From contig OW121857.1 in assembly GCA_933228895.1 (NCBI GenBank), positions 7,936,001 to 8,000,000 of the forward strand: a stretch of 64,000 nt of DNA, in the 5' to 3' direction. Made by a program: the position numbers and the translations under genes. Origin of the DNA: Platycnemis pennipes. Taxonomy: Eukaryota > Arthropoda > Insecta > Odonata > Platycnemididae. Below, one piece after another: positions 34,489 through 47,200 of the stretch (positions are counted from its first letter, which is position 1; every line of letters starts with the position of its first letter). Under the pieces are notes generated by a model, which did not search any database, was not told the DNA's origin, and saw only the letters and a program-made list of their open reading frames with translations.

Positions 34489-35200
34489 AGATTTTCCTAA
34501 ATCCCTTTTGTTAGACAGTTCGATTAGGAGTAAAAGTACTCGCTTCACAGTGTCGACGTCCCTGGTTCGAGATTCTCTGTCTCCAATTTTTTCACTAGTT
34601 AGGCCCCACCTTGAGTATGCAGCCAGTGTATGGGATCCGAATGAATTAGGTTTGATCAGAGAAATACACAGTGTGCAGCGTAGAGGTGCTAAGTTCGTTA
34701 AAAGGTGTTGCGATGGATTGAATAGTGTTTCAGAATCATTACAAGAATTAGGGTGGGAGACATTATCAGAGCGTAGGTTAAAGTACAAATAAAATCTATT
34801 AGAGAAATTTCAATCGCATTCCTTTACAGAAGATGTTAGGGACACATTAATAAAACCAGCGTTTTATGCTAGATTCGACCAGACAAAAAAGATTAGAGAG
34901 ATAGATTGTCGTACCGATAGATTCGAAATGGCATTTTTCTCCGTACTATAAGAGAACAGAATAGGCAGCATAACAAAGGGATAGGTGAGGAAAATATTTT
35001 AGAGTAGTCTGCAGTGCTGTAAGTGGTTAATACAAGCATGATGCATGTATTAACCACTCAAATACTACAGATACTAACAATCTAGTTGCATGAGACCCTA
35101 TAGTTGCTTGTTTGCATTTTAGTAGTGCATGCTTGGTGATCTTCACCACCTGCCACACACCCCCGCGGTGGTTTGCAGGGTGTTGTGCAGATGTAGATGT
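34489..35200 (+). pseudogene. CR1/L2-like LINE 3' fragment, unit 3
   Basis: The open part reaches SERRLKYK and then stops at 34790-34792, as in unit 2. The shared stop shows that units 2 and 3 derive from a common copy that had already lost the frame kept in unit 1. Confidence 0.7.
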
Positions 35201-36661
35201 TAAAAAACTTGTCATTCTACCATAAATGACTCGGCGAAACCTATCAACAGACTCGTTTCTCTACGATTCGTTTTTTTTCGAAATAAACATCACGTAATGT
35301 TTGGTTTAATAGACCTACTAATTTTTTCGTCACACATTTACGCAAGTTTCGCCACCTACTAGCGCAATAAAAATTTATTTGCTGTATTTTTCGATAATTT
35401 ATCCCGAACGTAATAAATTCGTGTTGTATCGTATTAAGACCTCATTTTCGCCTAATTTCGCACTATACCGATCAATGAATTTCCCTGGATACCTACTAAT
35501 AGGCCACTTCTTGTGTCGCCTGACATGAGCCTTCTAAAGGCATCTAAAAGCGGAGAAAGGCTCTGGGAAAAAAATAAAATTAGGCGTAATATAGTGAAAT
35601 ACAATCATGATAAAAATATTTACCACCATGGAAGGTGACAGAACAGAACTGCAAATGGCAAAGAAATGACTGCTCCGGAAACTTACTGTACTTACGTACA
35701 CTTTGCGTTTACTTAATTTATGGAGGGAACATAACTTCGGTATTTGTATTTCATGATGCCACTTTCCAATCGATTAACTAAGTATCGACCAATAAAGGTC
35801 ACGATTTATCGGCTGCTTGCAAATTTCGTTTACAAATTATCGATTATTTTTAATCATCACCCATTCCTACTAGAAATATCAATTTTTCCCTTATACATCA
35901 AGTACACTACAATTGCTCTCACAATATCGAATGGAAATATTCAATCCATAACCAGAATAAAATAGACAATAAAAACTAATGCACAACCAGATCGAGCAAC
36001 CTCAGTCCCCTATGTTTAAAATTGAAACATGCAAATGTTACGCAATTTGTAATATAAGATTATTTAATTGTATAGACAATGAGACAATTTATAATGTAAA
36101 ATTATTGAAGTCGTTAACATCCTTCACAACATCACTGTGAAAATCAAGTGAAAACTGTGAGTATTATTGGATTACTCTGCTGTTTTTATTGTTCATTTTA
36201 TGAAAATGAATAAAAAGACTGCTTATTTGGCAAGGAGGTTCCTGGAATAAATCCAAAATATGTGACTTAAAGGTAATATTCATACGTGATGAATTTAGGA
36301 AATACATTTCTTTAAATCATTTCCCACGTGGACTAATATCTTCTTGCACAACAACAGTATAAATTGATACCAAGAATCGAGTAATCGAGTGGCAAATATA
36401 TTTTCTAAGCACCGGAAACGCGGAAACAAACACTAGAGGTTTGTTTTTACAACGCATAAAAACAAACACATAACAAGAAAGAGGAAGTTTTTTAAACCGT
36501 TCAATACAAAAATAGGAAATCCTATTTCTAAAGTATAACAAACAATGACGATAACTAGCAAAGAATCACTGCCGGTTTCATCAATTTTAAGAGAAAAATT
36601 TAGTACCGATAAAAAACCTTAAGCGGTGTATTATTTCCGGGTGTTCAAGATGGATAATGCC
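35201..36661. other. Upstream region of gene copy 3
   Basis: Counterpart of 2541-4000. It is very close to the unit 2 version, including shared differences from unit 1. No gene is seen. Confidence 0.5.
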
Positions 36662-36669
36662 TATAAAAG
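36662..36669 (+). promoter_or_regulatory. TATA box, gene copy 3
   Basis: TATAAAAG at the conserved position 79 bases before the start codon. The promoter looks intact although the coding region is broken. Confidence 0.72.
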
Positions 36670-39600
36670 CACGACCCGCTTCCTTCCACTTCATACCATC
36701 GAGATCTTCCTTAGCGGTTGACACCATCCGAGCATCGAAAATGGAAAAACGGAGCGCTCGTATTCTCCTGCTGCTCCTCTTCTACGCAGGAATGTCCACC
36801 GCATATCCACGTAAGTCGGACTTAGTATGTTTCATTGCATCAATTACTATATCTTAGGTCCACTGATATGATTTAGCAGTGCAATTTCCAATAAGAGAGT
36901 ACAAGTAATCAAACATAAAAATGCTTATTATCTTGGGATACTAATGCCGTAACACTTACATGATATGAAGAAACACCATAATTATTTTAATGCATCAATT
37001 TCAAAAAATTATCAGTTGCATTTAACCATGACAAAAAAAACTTTCAAAGCTAAGGCTAACCTCTTATAAATATGGACGTCTAAATATGGTAGTGATGAAT
37101 ATTCCTATCCTTAATATTGACCAAGTACTTGATTACATTCCAGTTGATGATGCGGGCGGGCGACAGCAGTTAGAAAATACGACATCCGAAAATACTGATA
37201 CATATTCTGATGGCCAGAAAATATATAACGCCCTAAATCTGACAAAAAATGAAGATGATAAAGACAAGTTGATGACAACTACCCCGGAGGACCAAAATAA
37301 GGAAGGAAATCAAAAGGAAGAGGTAAAGTCACGCGGGCGACGTGACACACCCGGAGGCGGACCTACACCGACGACTACCACAGAAGACACAAGTTCACAA
37401 CATCCAGGAGCAGAAGGAGAGTCGGCACAAGGAAGCACAACGAGTGCAGGAATCGACGGTGAAGGCACGCACACAACAACCACACCTGAGGCCCCAAATG
37501 CAGGAGGAGAGGGACATTCACGCAAGCGACGTGACACAACCGGAGGCGGACCTACCAGAACGACTACCACACGAGACACAAGTTCACAACATCCAGGAGC
37601 AGAAGGAGAGTCGGCACAAGGAAGCACAACGAGTGCAGGAATCGACGGTGAAGGCACGCACACAACAACCACACCTGAGGCCCCAAATGCAGCAGGAGAG
37701 GGACATTCACGCAAGCGACGTGACACAACCGTAGGCGGACCTACCCCGACGGCTACCAAAAGAGACACAAGTTCACAACATCCAGGAGCAAAAGGAGAGT
37801 CGGCACAAGGTAGCACAATGAGTGCCGGAGTCGACGGTGAAGGCACGCAAACAACAACCACCCCTGAGGCCCCAAATGCAGGAGTAGAGGGACATTCACG
37901 CAAGCGACGTGACACAACCGGAGGCGGACCTACCCCGACGACTACCACACGAGACACAAGTTCACAACATCCAGGAGCAGAAGGAGAGTCGGCACAAGGT
38001 AGCACAACGAGTGCAGGAATCGACGGTGAAGGCACGCAAAAAACAACCACCCCTGAGGCCCCAAATGCAGGAGGAGAGGGACATTCAAGCAAGCGACGTG
38101 ACACAACCGGAGGCGGACCTACCAGGACGACTACCACACGAGACACAAGTTCACAACATCCAGGAGCAGAAGGAGAGTCGGCACCCAGGAAGCACAACGA
38201 GTGCCGGAGTCGACGGTGAAGGCACGAACACAAAAACCACACCTGAGGCCCCAAATGCAGCAGGAGAGGGACATTCACGCAAGCGACGTGACACAACCGG
38301 AGGCGATCTACCCCGACGACTACCAAAAGAGACACAAGTTCACAACATCCAGGAGCAGAAAGAGAGTCGGCACAAGGTAGCACAACAAGTGACGGAGTCG
38401 ACGATGAAGGCACGCAGCACACAACAACCACCCCTGAGGCCCCAAATGGAGGAGGGGAGAAAAATTCACGCAAGCGACGTGACACAACCGGAGGCGGACC
38501 TACCCCGACGACTACCAAAAGAGACACAAGTTCACAACATCCAGGAGCAAAAGGAGAGTCGGCACAAGGTAGCACAATGAGTGCCGGAGTCGACGGTGAA
38601 GGCAGGCAAACAACAACCACCCCTGAGGCCTCAAATGCAGGAGTAGAGGGAAATTCACGTAAGCGACGTGACACAACCGGAGGCGGAACTACCCCGACCA
38701 CTACCACACGAGACACAAGTTCACAACATCCAGGAGCAGAAGGAGAGTCGGCACAAGGAAGCACAACGAGTGCAGGAGTCGACGGTGAAGACACGCACAC
38801 AACAACCATCCCTGAGGCCCCAAATGCAGGAGGAGAGGGACATTCACGCAAGCGACGTGACACAACCGGAGGCGGACCTACCCCGACGACTACCACAAGA
38901 GACACAAGTTCACAACATCCAGGAGCAGAAGGAGAGTCGGCACAAGGTAGCACAATGAGTGCCGGAGTCGACGGTGAAGGCACGCAAACAACAACCACCC
39001 CTGAGGCCCCAAATGCAGGAGGAGAGGGACATTCACGCAAGCGACGTGACACAACCGGAGGCGGACCTACCCCGACGACTACCACACGAGACACAAGTTC
39101 ACAACATCCAGGAGCAGAAGGAGAGTCGGCACAAGGAAGCACAACGAGTGCCGGAGTCGACGGTGAAGGCACGAACACAACAACCACACCTGAGGCCCCA
39201 AATGGAGGAGGGGAGAAAAATTCACGCAAGCGACGTGACACAACCGGAGGCGGACCTACCCCGACGACTACCACAAGAGACACAAGTTCACAACATCCAG
39301 GAGCAGAAGGAGAGTCGGCACAAGGTAGCACAATGAGTGCCGGAGTCGACGGTGAAGGCACGCAAACAACAACCACCCATGAGGCCCCAAATGCAGGAGG
39401 AGAGGGACATTCACGCAAGCGACGTGACACAACCGGAGGCGGACCTACCAGGACGACTACCACAAGAGACACAAGTTCACAACATCCAGGAGCAGAAGGA
39501 GAGTCGGCACAAGGTAGCACAACGAGTGCAGGAATCGACGGTGAAGGCACGCACACAACAACCACACCTGAGGCCCCAAATGCAGCAGGAGAGGGACATT

Positions 39601-40623
39601 CACGCAAGCGACGTGACACAACCGTAGGCGGACCTACCCCGACGGCTACCAAAAGAGACACAAGTTCACAACATCCAGGAGCAAAAGGAGAGTCGGCACA
39701 AGGTAGCACAATGAGTGCCGGAGTCGACGGTGAAGGCACGCAAACAACAACCACCCCTGAGGCCCCAAATGCAGGAGTAGAGGGACATTCACGCAAGCGA
39801 CGTGACACAACCGGAGGCGGACCTACCCCGACGACTACCACACGAGAGACAAGTTCACAACATCCAGGAGCGGAAGGAGAGTCGGCACAAGGTAGCACAA
39901 CGAGTGCAGGAATCGACTGTGAAGGCACGCAAACATCAACCACCCCTGAGGCCCCAAATGCAGGAGGAGAGGGACATTCAAGCAAGCGACGTGACACAAC
40001 CGGAGGCGGACCTACCAGGACGACTACCACACGAGACACAAGTTCACAACATCCAGGAGCAGAAGGAGAGTCGGCACAAGGAAGCACAACGAGTGCCGGA
40101 GTCGACGGTGAAGGCACGAACACGAACCCAACACCTGGGCGTCGATTCCCGTTCTCCTTTCGCCCGGGTCTTCGCTTCGCCACGGCAACTCGAAGCGAAG
40201 CGAAAATTTTCTCCGCGATTATTCTCGTTCTTTTCGCCCCGCCTATCGCTTCAGTTCGGGTATCTTCGTTTCTTGGCGAAAGATTGTGACGTAAGCAATG
40301 ACGAATTACCCAAAAGTCAATGGGCATGATGACTATTTATGGGAAGGTATGAAAACCTATGATGAAAACCCAGCGGGAGTGTAAGAAAATTTCAGCAATC
40401 AACACACTTTGTCTCCGCAGTCAGAATCAATTGAACAGCGCGAGGCACAGTGTTAAGTTTAAATCATATTTCTAGAATATATTGTCATGTTTTGTTTATT
40501 TGGTGAAACTATCAAATTGTTACACTTATTATTGTTGTACAATATTTTTAATTCATTAGTCGTTTTCCGTAGTTGAACATAAAACCATTCTCTTTGTTAT
40601 TCATATTTTACAGAGATATACAC

Positions 40624-41268
40624 GATGAGTGTCACTCCGGTGAAACTTATGGGTTAGTATTTTCAGTGTAAAGCTAAGTAGTTCGTGAATTTACCATTTT
40701 TATTTTCGTGTTTGTTACTGTTAACGATGGTATCATTCATGTATGTAACACTTTTCATGAAGTTAGAGCTGATTGAAACATATTTTATAGGAACGTCAGT
40801 AAATGATTTTGTTTCTTTTGTGTGCGTGTGTCACCGGTGTTTGATGTGGTATATTCACTCAGAGAACAACTATAAGGCACGAGATCCTTATACTTCCAGA
40901 AGTTATTATCATATAACCTATTATAATCCTATCCATAATCTAACAGTATCAAGATTCGTTCCCAGTGTTTGTCCTTATGTAGTAGGTGCATACGAGTTTT
41001 GACGAAATGTAACAAACTTTAAAAGCCAATTTTGGATAATTTTTTGACTAATCATGAGTTAAATACTAGTTTCTTATTTTTTTTAGCAAAGACAGAGCGT
41101 AAAAACGCCCGAGCCTCTGGAGCTCAGCTGAATTATTTAGTTGACTACATGTTAGCACATAAAGAGTTTGCTGCCGGGCGCCTGAGTGGTATGCAAGGAA
41201 AAACAAGTCAAAAACTTCAATGGGAGAGGCTGACAGATAGCAGAAATACAGATAAACCGCTCATTTGA
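40624..41268 (+). pseudogene. Myb/SANT-like DNA-binding protein of the Harbinger-like element
   Basis: A likely first exon starts at about 40624 (MSVTPVKLM) and ends before GTTAGT near 40652. A second exon starts after tttttttag near 41086, and joining them keeps the frame (phase 1). It reads AKTERKNARASGAQ, then a LVDYMLAHKEFAAGRLSG block and a W-E-R-L-T segment, which resembles the Myb/SANT-like domain encoded beside Harbinger transposases. It ends after about 70 residues, shorter than expected, so it is probably truncated. Identification is by motif memory only. Confidence 0.5.
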
Positions 41269-41295
41269 GAGATTGAATACGTTGCTTCGATCCCT

Positions 41296-41415
41296 CAGTG
41301 AACGCACAACGGCAGCCTCTTCATTTTCTTCCACCTCCACGGCTAACGCCTTTAGCATTGGCACTAGGGCCGCCATTCTCGTCCTTAATGCATAATAGTA
41401 AAGTTGTAGATCCAA
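41296..41415 (-). pseudogene. Possible Harbinger transposase N-terminal remnant
   Basis: The minus strand reads LRTRMAALVPMLKALAVEV followed by an acidic EENEEAA stretch and VRSLR. This acidic, Arg-following pattern is reminiscent of N-termini of insect Harbinger-type nucleases. No catalytic domain follows. It is a weak call supported mainly by its position inside the element. Confidence 0.3.
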
Positions 41416-44203
41416 ATGCTATTTCACAATGTCCATCAAAACTTATACCCATAAATAAACCTCTGCTTCTTGCCTTACTTGTTGCGTTCCTATCTTTCTA
41501 CCCCCGCGTCAGTCTCTTTCTTATTGTTTCTGGTGAAACGTTCACAATCAAAAGAACCAAAACAACAAGTTATCTCAAGCAATCCAACGCAAGAATACGC
41601 TCAGAAAAAATAGCACACCCACGGTGTACAATACGCTTATCAAACAAACGCTTCGCGGTTCATTCAAATGCAAACACACTTCTATTCCCATTTATTTAAT
41701 TGCATAGAACGACAAGATGAGTAAAGCTACACACTGGTTGTATGCCAAACATATTAATAACAATTAGACTCATTGGGATGAAAAATGTAACATAATAATG
41801 GTGTATAGCGGTAATTAAATCACGAGTCGGTCTCTCGTCAATTCTTTCGCTAAGCCGCTAGAGCGACTTCATTGTCGTCGCTTGCGAAATTCGCTCTTGG
41901 CGAATGTTTACATTCGCTATATGTTCGCCAGACAGAACGAGAATAACTTTTTTGTCGCCAGGGGGACGAAGCGAAGCATTCCTGGCGAAATAGCTAGCGA
42001 ATGAAAACGAGAATACGAATGCACACTCCGTTCGCCAATATTTTCGACAAATCGCGCTGGCTATAGCCAGAAAGAACCAGAATCAGGCCCCTGAGGCCCC
42101 AAATGCAGCAGGAGAGGGACATTCACGCAAGCGACGTGACACAACCGGAGGCGGACCTACACCGACGACTACCACACGAGACACAAGTTCACAACATCCA
42201 GGAGCAGAAGGAGAGTCGGCACAAGGAAGCACAACGAGTGCCGGAGTCGACGGTGAAGGCACGCACACAACAACCACACCTAAGGCCCCAAATGCAGCAG
42301 GAGAGGGACATTCACGCAAGCGACGTGACACAACCGTAGGCGGACCTACCCCGACGACTACCAAAAGAGACACAAGTTCACAACATCCAGGAGCAAAAGG
42401 AGAGTCGGCACAAGGTAGCACAATGAGTGCCGGAGTCGACGGTGAAGGCACGCAAACAACAACCACCCCTGAGGCCCCAAATGGAGGAGGGGAGAAAAAT
42501 TCACGCAAGCGACGTGACACAACCGGAGGCGGACCTACCCCGAAGACTACCAAAAGAGACACAAGTTCACAACATCCAGGAGCAAAAGGAGAGTCGGCAC
42601 AAGGTAGCACAATGAGTGCCGGAGTCGACGGTGAAGGCAGGCAAACAACAACCACCCCTGAGGCCTCAAATGCAGGAGTAGAGGGAAATTCACGTAAGCG
42701 ACGTGACACAACCGGAGGCGGAACTACCCCGACCACTACCACACGAGACACAAGTTCACAACATCCAGGAGCAGAAGGAGAGTCGGCACAAGGAAGCACA
42801 ACGAGTGCAGGAGTCGACGGTGAAGACACGCACACAACAACCACCCCTGAGGCCCCAAATGCAGGAGGAGAGGGACATTCACGCAAGCGACGTGACACAA
42901 CCGGAGGCGGACCTACCCCGACGACTACCACAAGAGACACAAGTTCACAACATCCAGGAGCAGAAGGAGAGTCGGCACAAGGTAGCACAAAGAGTGCCGG
43001 AGTCGACGGTGAAGGCACGCAAACAACAACCACCCCTGAGGCCCCAAATGCAGGAGGAGAGGGACATTCACGCAAGCGACGTGACACAACCGGAGGCGGA
43101 CCTACCCCGACGACTACCACACGAGACACAAGTTCACAACATCCAGGAGCAGAAGGAGAGTCGGCACAAGGAAGCACAACGAGTGCCGGAGTCGACGGTG
43201 AAGGCACGAACACAACAACCACACCTGAGGCCCCAAATGGAGGAGGGGAGAAAAATTCACGCAAGCGACGTGACACAACCGGAGGCGGACCTACCCCGAC
43301 GACTACCACAAGAGACACAAGTTCACAACATCCAGGAGCAGAAGGAGAGTCGGCACAAGGCAGCACAATGAGTGCCGGAGTCGACGGTGAAGGCACGCAA
43401 ACAACAACCACCCCTGAGGCCCCAAATGCAGGAGAAGAGGGACATTCACGCAAGCGACGTGACACAACCGGAGGCGGACCTACCAGGACGACAACCACAA
43501 GAGACACAAGTTCACAACATCCAGGAGAGAAGGAGAGTCGGCACAAGGTAGCACAACGAGTGCAAGAATCGACGGTGAAGGCACGCACACAACAACCACA
43601 CCTGAGGCCCCAAATGCAGCAGGTGAGGGACATTCAAGCAAGCGACGTGACACAACCGGAGGCGGACCTACCAGGACGACTACCACACGAGACACGAGTT
43701 CACAACATCCAGGAGCAGAAGGAGAGTCGGCACAAGGTAGCACAATGAGTGCCGGAGTCGACGGTGAAGGCAGGCAAACAACAACAACCCCTGAGGCCTC
43801 AAATGCAGGAGTAGAGGGAAATTCACGTAAGCGACGTGACACAACCGGAGGCGGAACTACCCCGACGACTACCACAAGAGACACAAGTTCACAACATCCA
43901 GGAGCAGAAGGAGAGTCGGCACAAGGAAGCACAACGAGTGCAGGAGTCGACGGTGAAGACACGCACACAACAACCAACCCTGAGACCCCAAATGGAGGAG
44001 GGGAGGGAAATTCACGCAAGCGACGTGACGTAGTCGAATAAGAAGACAATTGAATATTGATACTGTGATTAGGAACTTTCATGTTCTTTTAAGTGTGATA
44101 TTTGAGCAATATATTGTTTATTTTTTATCAAAGACAATTTATATTTTATAGAGTTCATTGCACTGTTGGGGCTCTCCCTTTATGATGTGTTGCGAATTAT
44201 TCT

Positions 44204-44209
44204 AATAAA
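44204..44209 (+). terminator. Poly(A) signal, gene copy 3
   Basis: AATAAA at the conserved distance of 163 bases from the stop codon. Confidence 0.65.
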
Positions 44210-47200
44210 AGTTTTTCAGCATGTATTTTCTAGTTTTCAACCAATTTTTATTTACAATATCCGTCAAGTTTACCGCATATTAGTGTATCTTGAGTGACTG
44301 TGTTCAGTGAAGCCAGTTTTTTTTTTCCTTCTCCGCTCGTTAATATATGTAAAAGCTATATTGTAAAGCAAATGGCACTGTAAACATCCTTTAAATCCTG
44401 TACTTATAATTATCATGTTGTTTGTGTTTCATATCATTTTTAGCCCTGAATATGGAAGAATGCCGTTTCCGTAACTTCGGTCGTAAATTATATATTTTTC
44501 AACCTTAAAAAAGGACCAAAACTCCCGAAAAATCATCTATATTATTACACATTATACGAGTAACTTAATGACGTGGAAACTGCGCTTCGATGTACTCTAT
44601 TCTTATAATGTATATAATTTGCGTTACTGAGTTAATTTGGGTTTAGTGATGCCTTTTGTATTTTAAAATATGTATTCAAACAATCCACAGGGTAAAATAT
44701 AATTGACCAATATGGTAAACCAATGTTTAAGGTACGTAATGAATACTATTTATTGCATTGACTCCAGGGGCCCTATTCTGGTTCTCGTAACCTGCCCCGT
44801 AACCAGGGCGAGTCGCCTGATTCTCGCAAAAAGTGAGACGTTGAATTCTCTTTCTTAACGCATCGCAATCCGTGTTAAACTCCCGCTCACAGGTTACGCT
44901 CCACCAATCAGAGAGCACATTCTTATGCTGGTTCTGCTATTGGCCGGTTACAGCCTAGGTTAGCTATCGCAAGATCTATCACCCAAATCAGTTGCGTGAT
45001 ACAGTTCATTTCAGTTTGGGAGAGGTGTAAAACTTCGAGTATGATGAGTAAAAGACAATTTTGGGTGATTTATAACATAAGTGGTATAATGGCGTGCTCT
45101 GAAAAACAATTCTTGTTAAATTTTTGACGTATTTGTGCTTGTACTAGATACGTATCAGAATGATCGTAGTGTGATGACTTCTTGTTTTGCTGTTTACATT
45201 GTGTACTTCGTAATGATATATGTTTCTCAAATGGCCTTGTAACTATTTTGTAACACAAGACTCTTGCCATTTTGTGACACATTGTATCACACAACTTAAA
45301 TACAAGTCGCGGTTCACCTCACTTCGGCATGGGTGGTTATGTTTACATTTTAGTTAGGATAGGAAAAGGTTAGGCTTTTGGTGAACCATAGCGTATGTGG
45401 AGCTGATAGTGAGTACCAAAGAATAATTCATATTTGATGTTTTGTCTCATTTGTGCTTTTATGAATGAAGTGTTTGAGTACTTCATGTTACGATGCTTTG
45501 CTTACATCATGTACTTCCGTGCTAATAAATGTTTTCCAAAAGCTCTTTTGAGTGTTAAGTGGCAGATTACCTTGTAAAAGGTATAAATCATTCTCACCTA
45601 GGATATTAATGGATAGATGAAGGAAATAGCGTTTTCATACGTGCTTGTTTCACAACTGTGTGTTACGTTTGCTGGAAATAATGCGTTTGCTTCATAATTG
45701 TCCTTGAAAGTACTAGTTTTTATGTTACTTGTATCTACCTAAACCTACCATCGGTATATGTCGTAAGGTGCAGGATTTTTGTGAAGTTGTACGCACAATG
45801 GCTTCTTTTTTTAATTTAAAATACCATCGGAATCATAATCAAATTAAGACGTATGATGGTTCAACATACATATATTTTCGTGGCAAGTAACTAGTGTTGC
45901 CTTTTAAGTGTCAAAACCTGGGGAATTTTTCATTTCAAATTAGATAGGGCATGTTAGTTGACTATCTCTAATTTTACCTCAGTCAGTGTGTGGAATGTTT
46001 CATGAGTGAATTATGACACAAAATGAAAATATATAATTTATTGCAGATACTGTAACATTTCCTTCCCATAGTGCTATTTGCACACCCCAGCCTACAACCC
46101 AGATTATCATTAATAGGAGTGTCTTTCATCTTATTTCGCTTTTCTCACTCAAAATTTCCCTAATTAATTGATTGGTAAATATTTGTGAACTATAGGTAAG
46201 GCACTCAATTTTGTGAGTTGTAATTTCAATGTAGTATACAGGTATATGCTCACATGGGTCGGAATTTCTAATTGTAATGGTTGATATTATGCTTCATCAA
46301 TCCCTAAAGGTAATGTATCAAATCCTAGATAATGCCTGATTTTCAGTATATATAAGTAGATGTAGGAGGGAGTGTGAAAAGTTCTTGCAATTAAATATTG
46401 CATCATTGAAGAGGGAAAAACATTGCTTTAGCTGGTATTTATATCAGAAATTTTCTGGTGCTCGATGACATATATTTATTTCTCCTGCTGGATATTATTT
46501 GCTGTCAGAATTTCATGTTTCTGTTCATTACAATACATGCACAGTGATGTGTGATACCATCATAGTTTTACATTCTATTGACAGTGCTAAAATGCAAATT
46601 AAAAGTTAGAGATTAAAAAAAATAACATTCTTTATTTCATGTAGTGGAAATGCAAAATTCTTGACAACATCATAATAAGGCCCCAAATTTTAATGAACTC
46701 AAGCAGCAGACTAGTCTGAGCATTTGGCATGTATCTATATTTTGTGATGTAATAACATCACATTCTTATCCATGTTACTCTACATGAAATATGTTTGAAT
46801 GTTTACTCCACAAAGAAATTCACACTAAGAGCATCAGCCACTTTATTATCTTGCTGGGCAAAATATTTTCAATCCATGACAATCTGCATGTAGCAAAATT
46901 CCTGGAACTTTTATTTTTCCTGAGGATTTTCACCCATCCAACTTATAAAATCATTTGCATGGATTGATTGATCACCTCCTAGCCCTCCTCCAAAGCATAC
47001 CTTTTTCCAGAATATCGAAAATGCAATTAGACTTGTGATACAGTGGCTTGTAATTTATGGTTAACCTGTGATGTGTGCCAGTACTTGTTAAGATATCAGT
47101 ATGTGTGTTCTGTCGGAATTTACCCTAACTCAGTTGGCAGTATTTGCAGTAATGTCTATTAAGGCACCAAAGCTCTCCCAAATGGAATTAAAATTTGGTT

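Larger units (their letters stand above)
40138..42090. mobile_element. Harbinger-like DNA transposon, degraded, inserted in gene copy 3
   Basis: The 1,953-bp insert starts GGCGTCGATTC and ends GAATCAGGCCC, imperfect inverted termini. It is flanked by CTG (40135-40137 and 42091-42093). The uninterrupted repeat reads acacctgagg, so CTG is a true target duplication, though CCT or CCTG fit as well. A 3-bp CWG duplication is known for vertebrate Harbinger elements. The interior has a Myb/SANT-like reading frame on the plus strand and a possible transposase N-terminus on the minus strand. Both are short, so the element looks nonautonomous or decayed. Confidence 0.68.
37344..44026 (+). repeat. Coding minisatellite, ~25 x 189-bp repeats (gene copy 3)
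   Basis: After subtracting the inserted element, about 4.73 kb of repeat remains, or 25 units, twice the size of copies 1 and 2. The order of variant classes in repeats 2-5 recurs at 12-15, and that of 7-11 at 18-22. The array was therefore probably enlarged by an internal duplication of about 10 or 11 units. Confidence 0.85.
36741..44041 (+). pseudogene. Secreted repeat polyprotein, copy 3 (disrupted)
   Basis: Exon 1 (36741-36810) and the start of exon 2 (37093) are intact. A one-base insertion near 38186 shifts the frame and creates a TGA at 38217-38219, leaving about 398 residues with four full repeats. A one-base deletion near 38306 would restore the frame, but too late. A 1,953-bp transposon splits the exon at 40138-42090, and another one-base deletion near 43528 shifts the last part. 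The terminal RKRRDVVE and the poly(A) signal are kept. The truncated form could still be secreted, since signal, RGRR and several RKRR sites precede the stop. I call it a pseudogene with a possible short product. Confidence 0.8.
26706..45712 (+). repeat. Tandem array unit 3 (with Harbinger-like and hAT-like insertions)
   Basis: This 19.0-kb copy carries an empty site where unit 2 has its copia element. It has about 0.8 kb of hAT-like sequence at 31887-32676, and its gene copy is expanded to about 25 repeats and interrupted by a 1.95-kb element. It preserves the longest version of the LINE reverse-transcriptase fragment. Confidence 0.9.
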
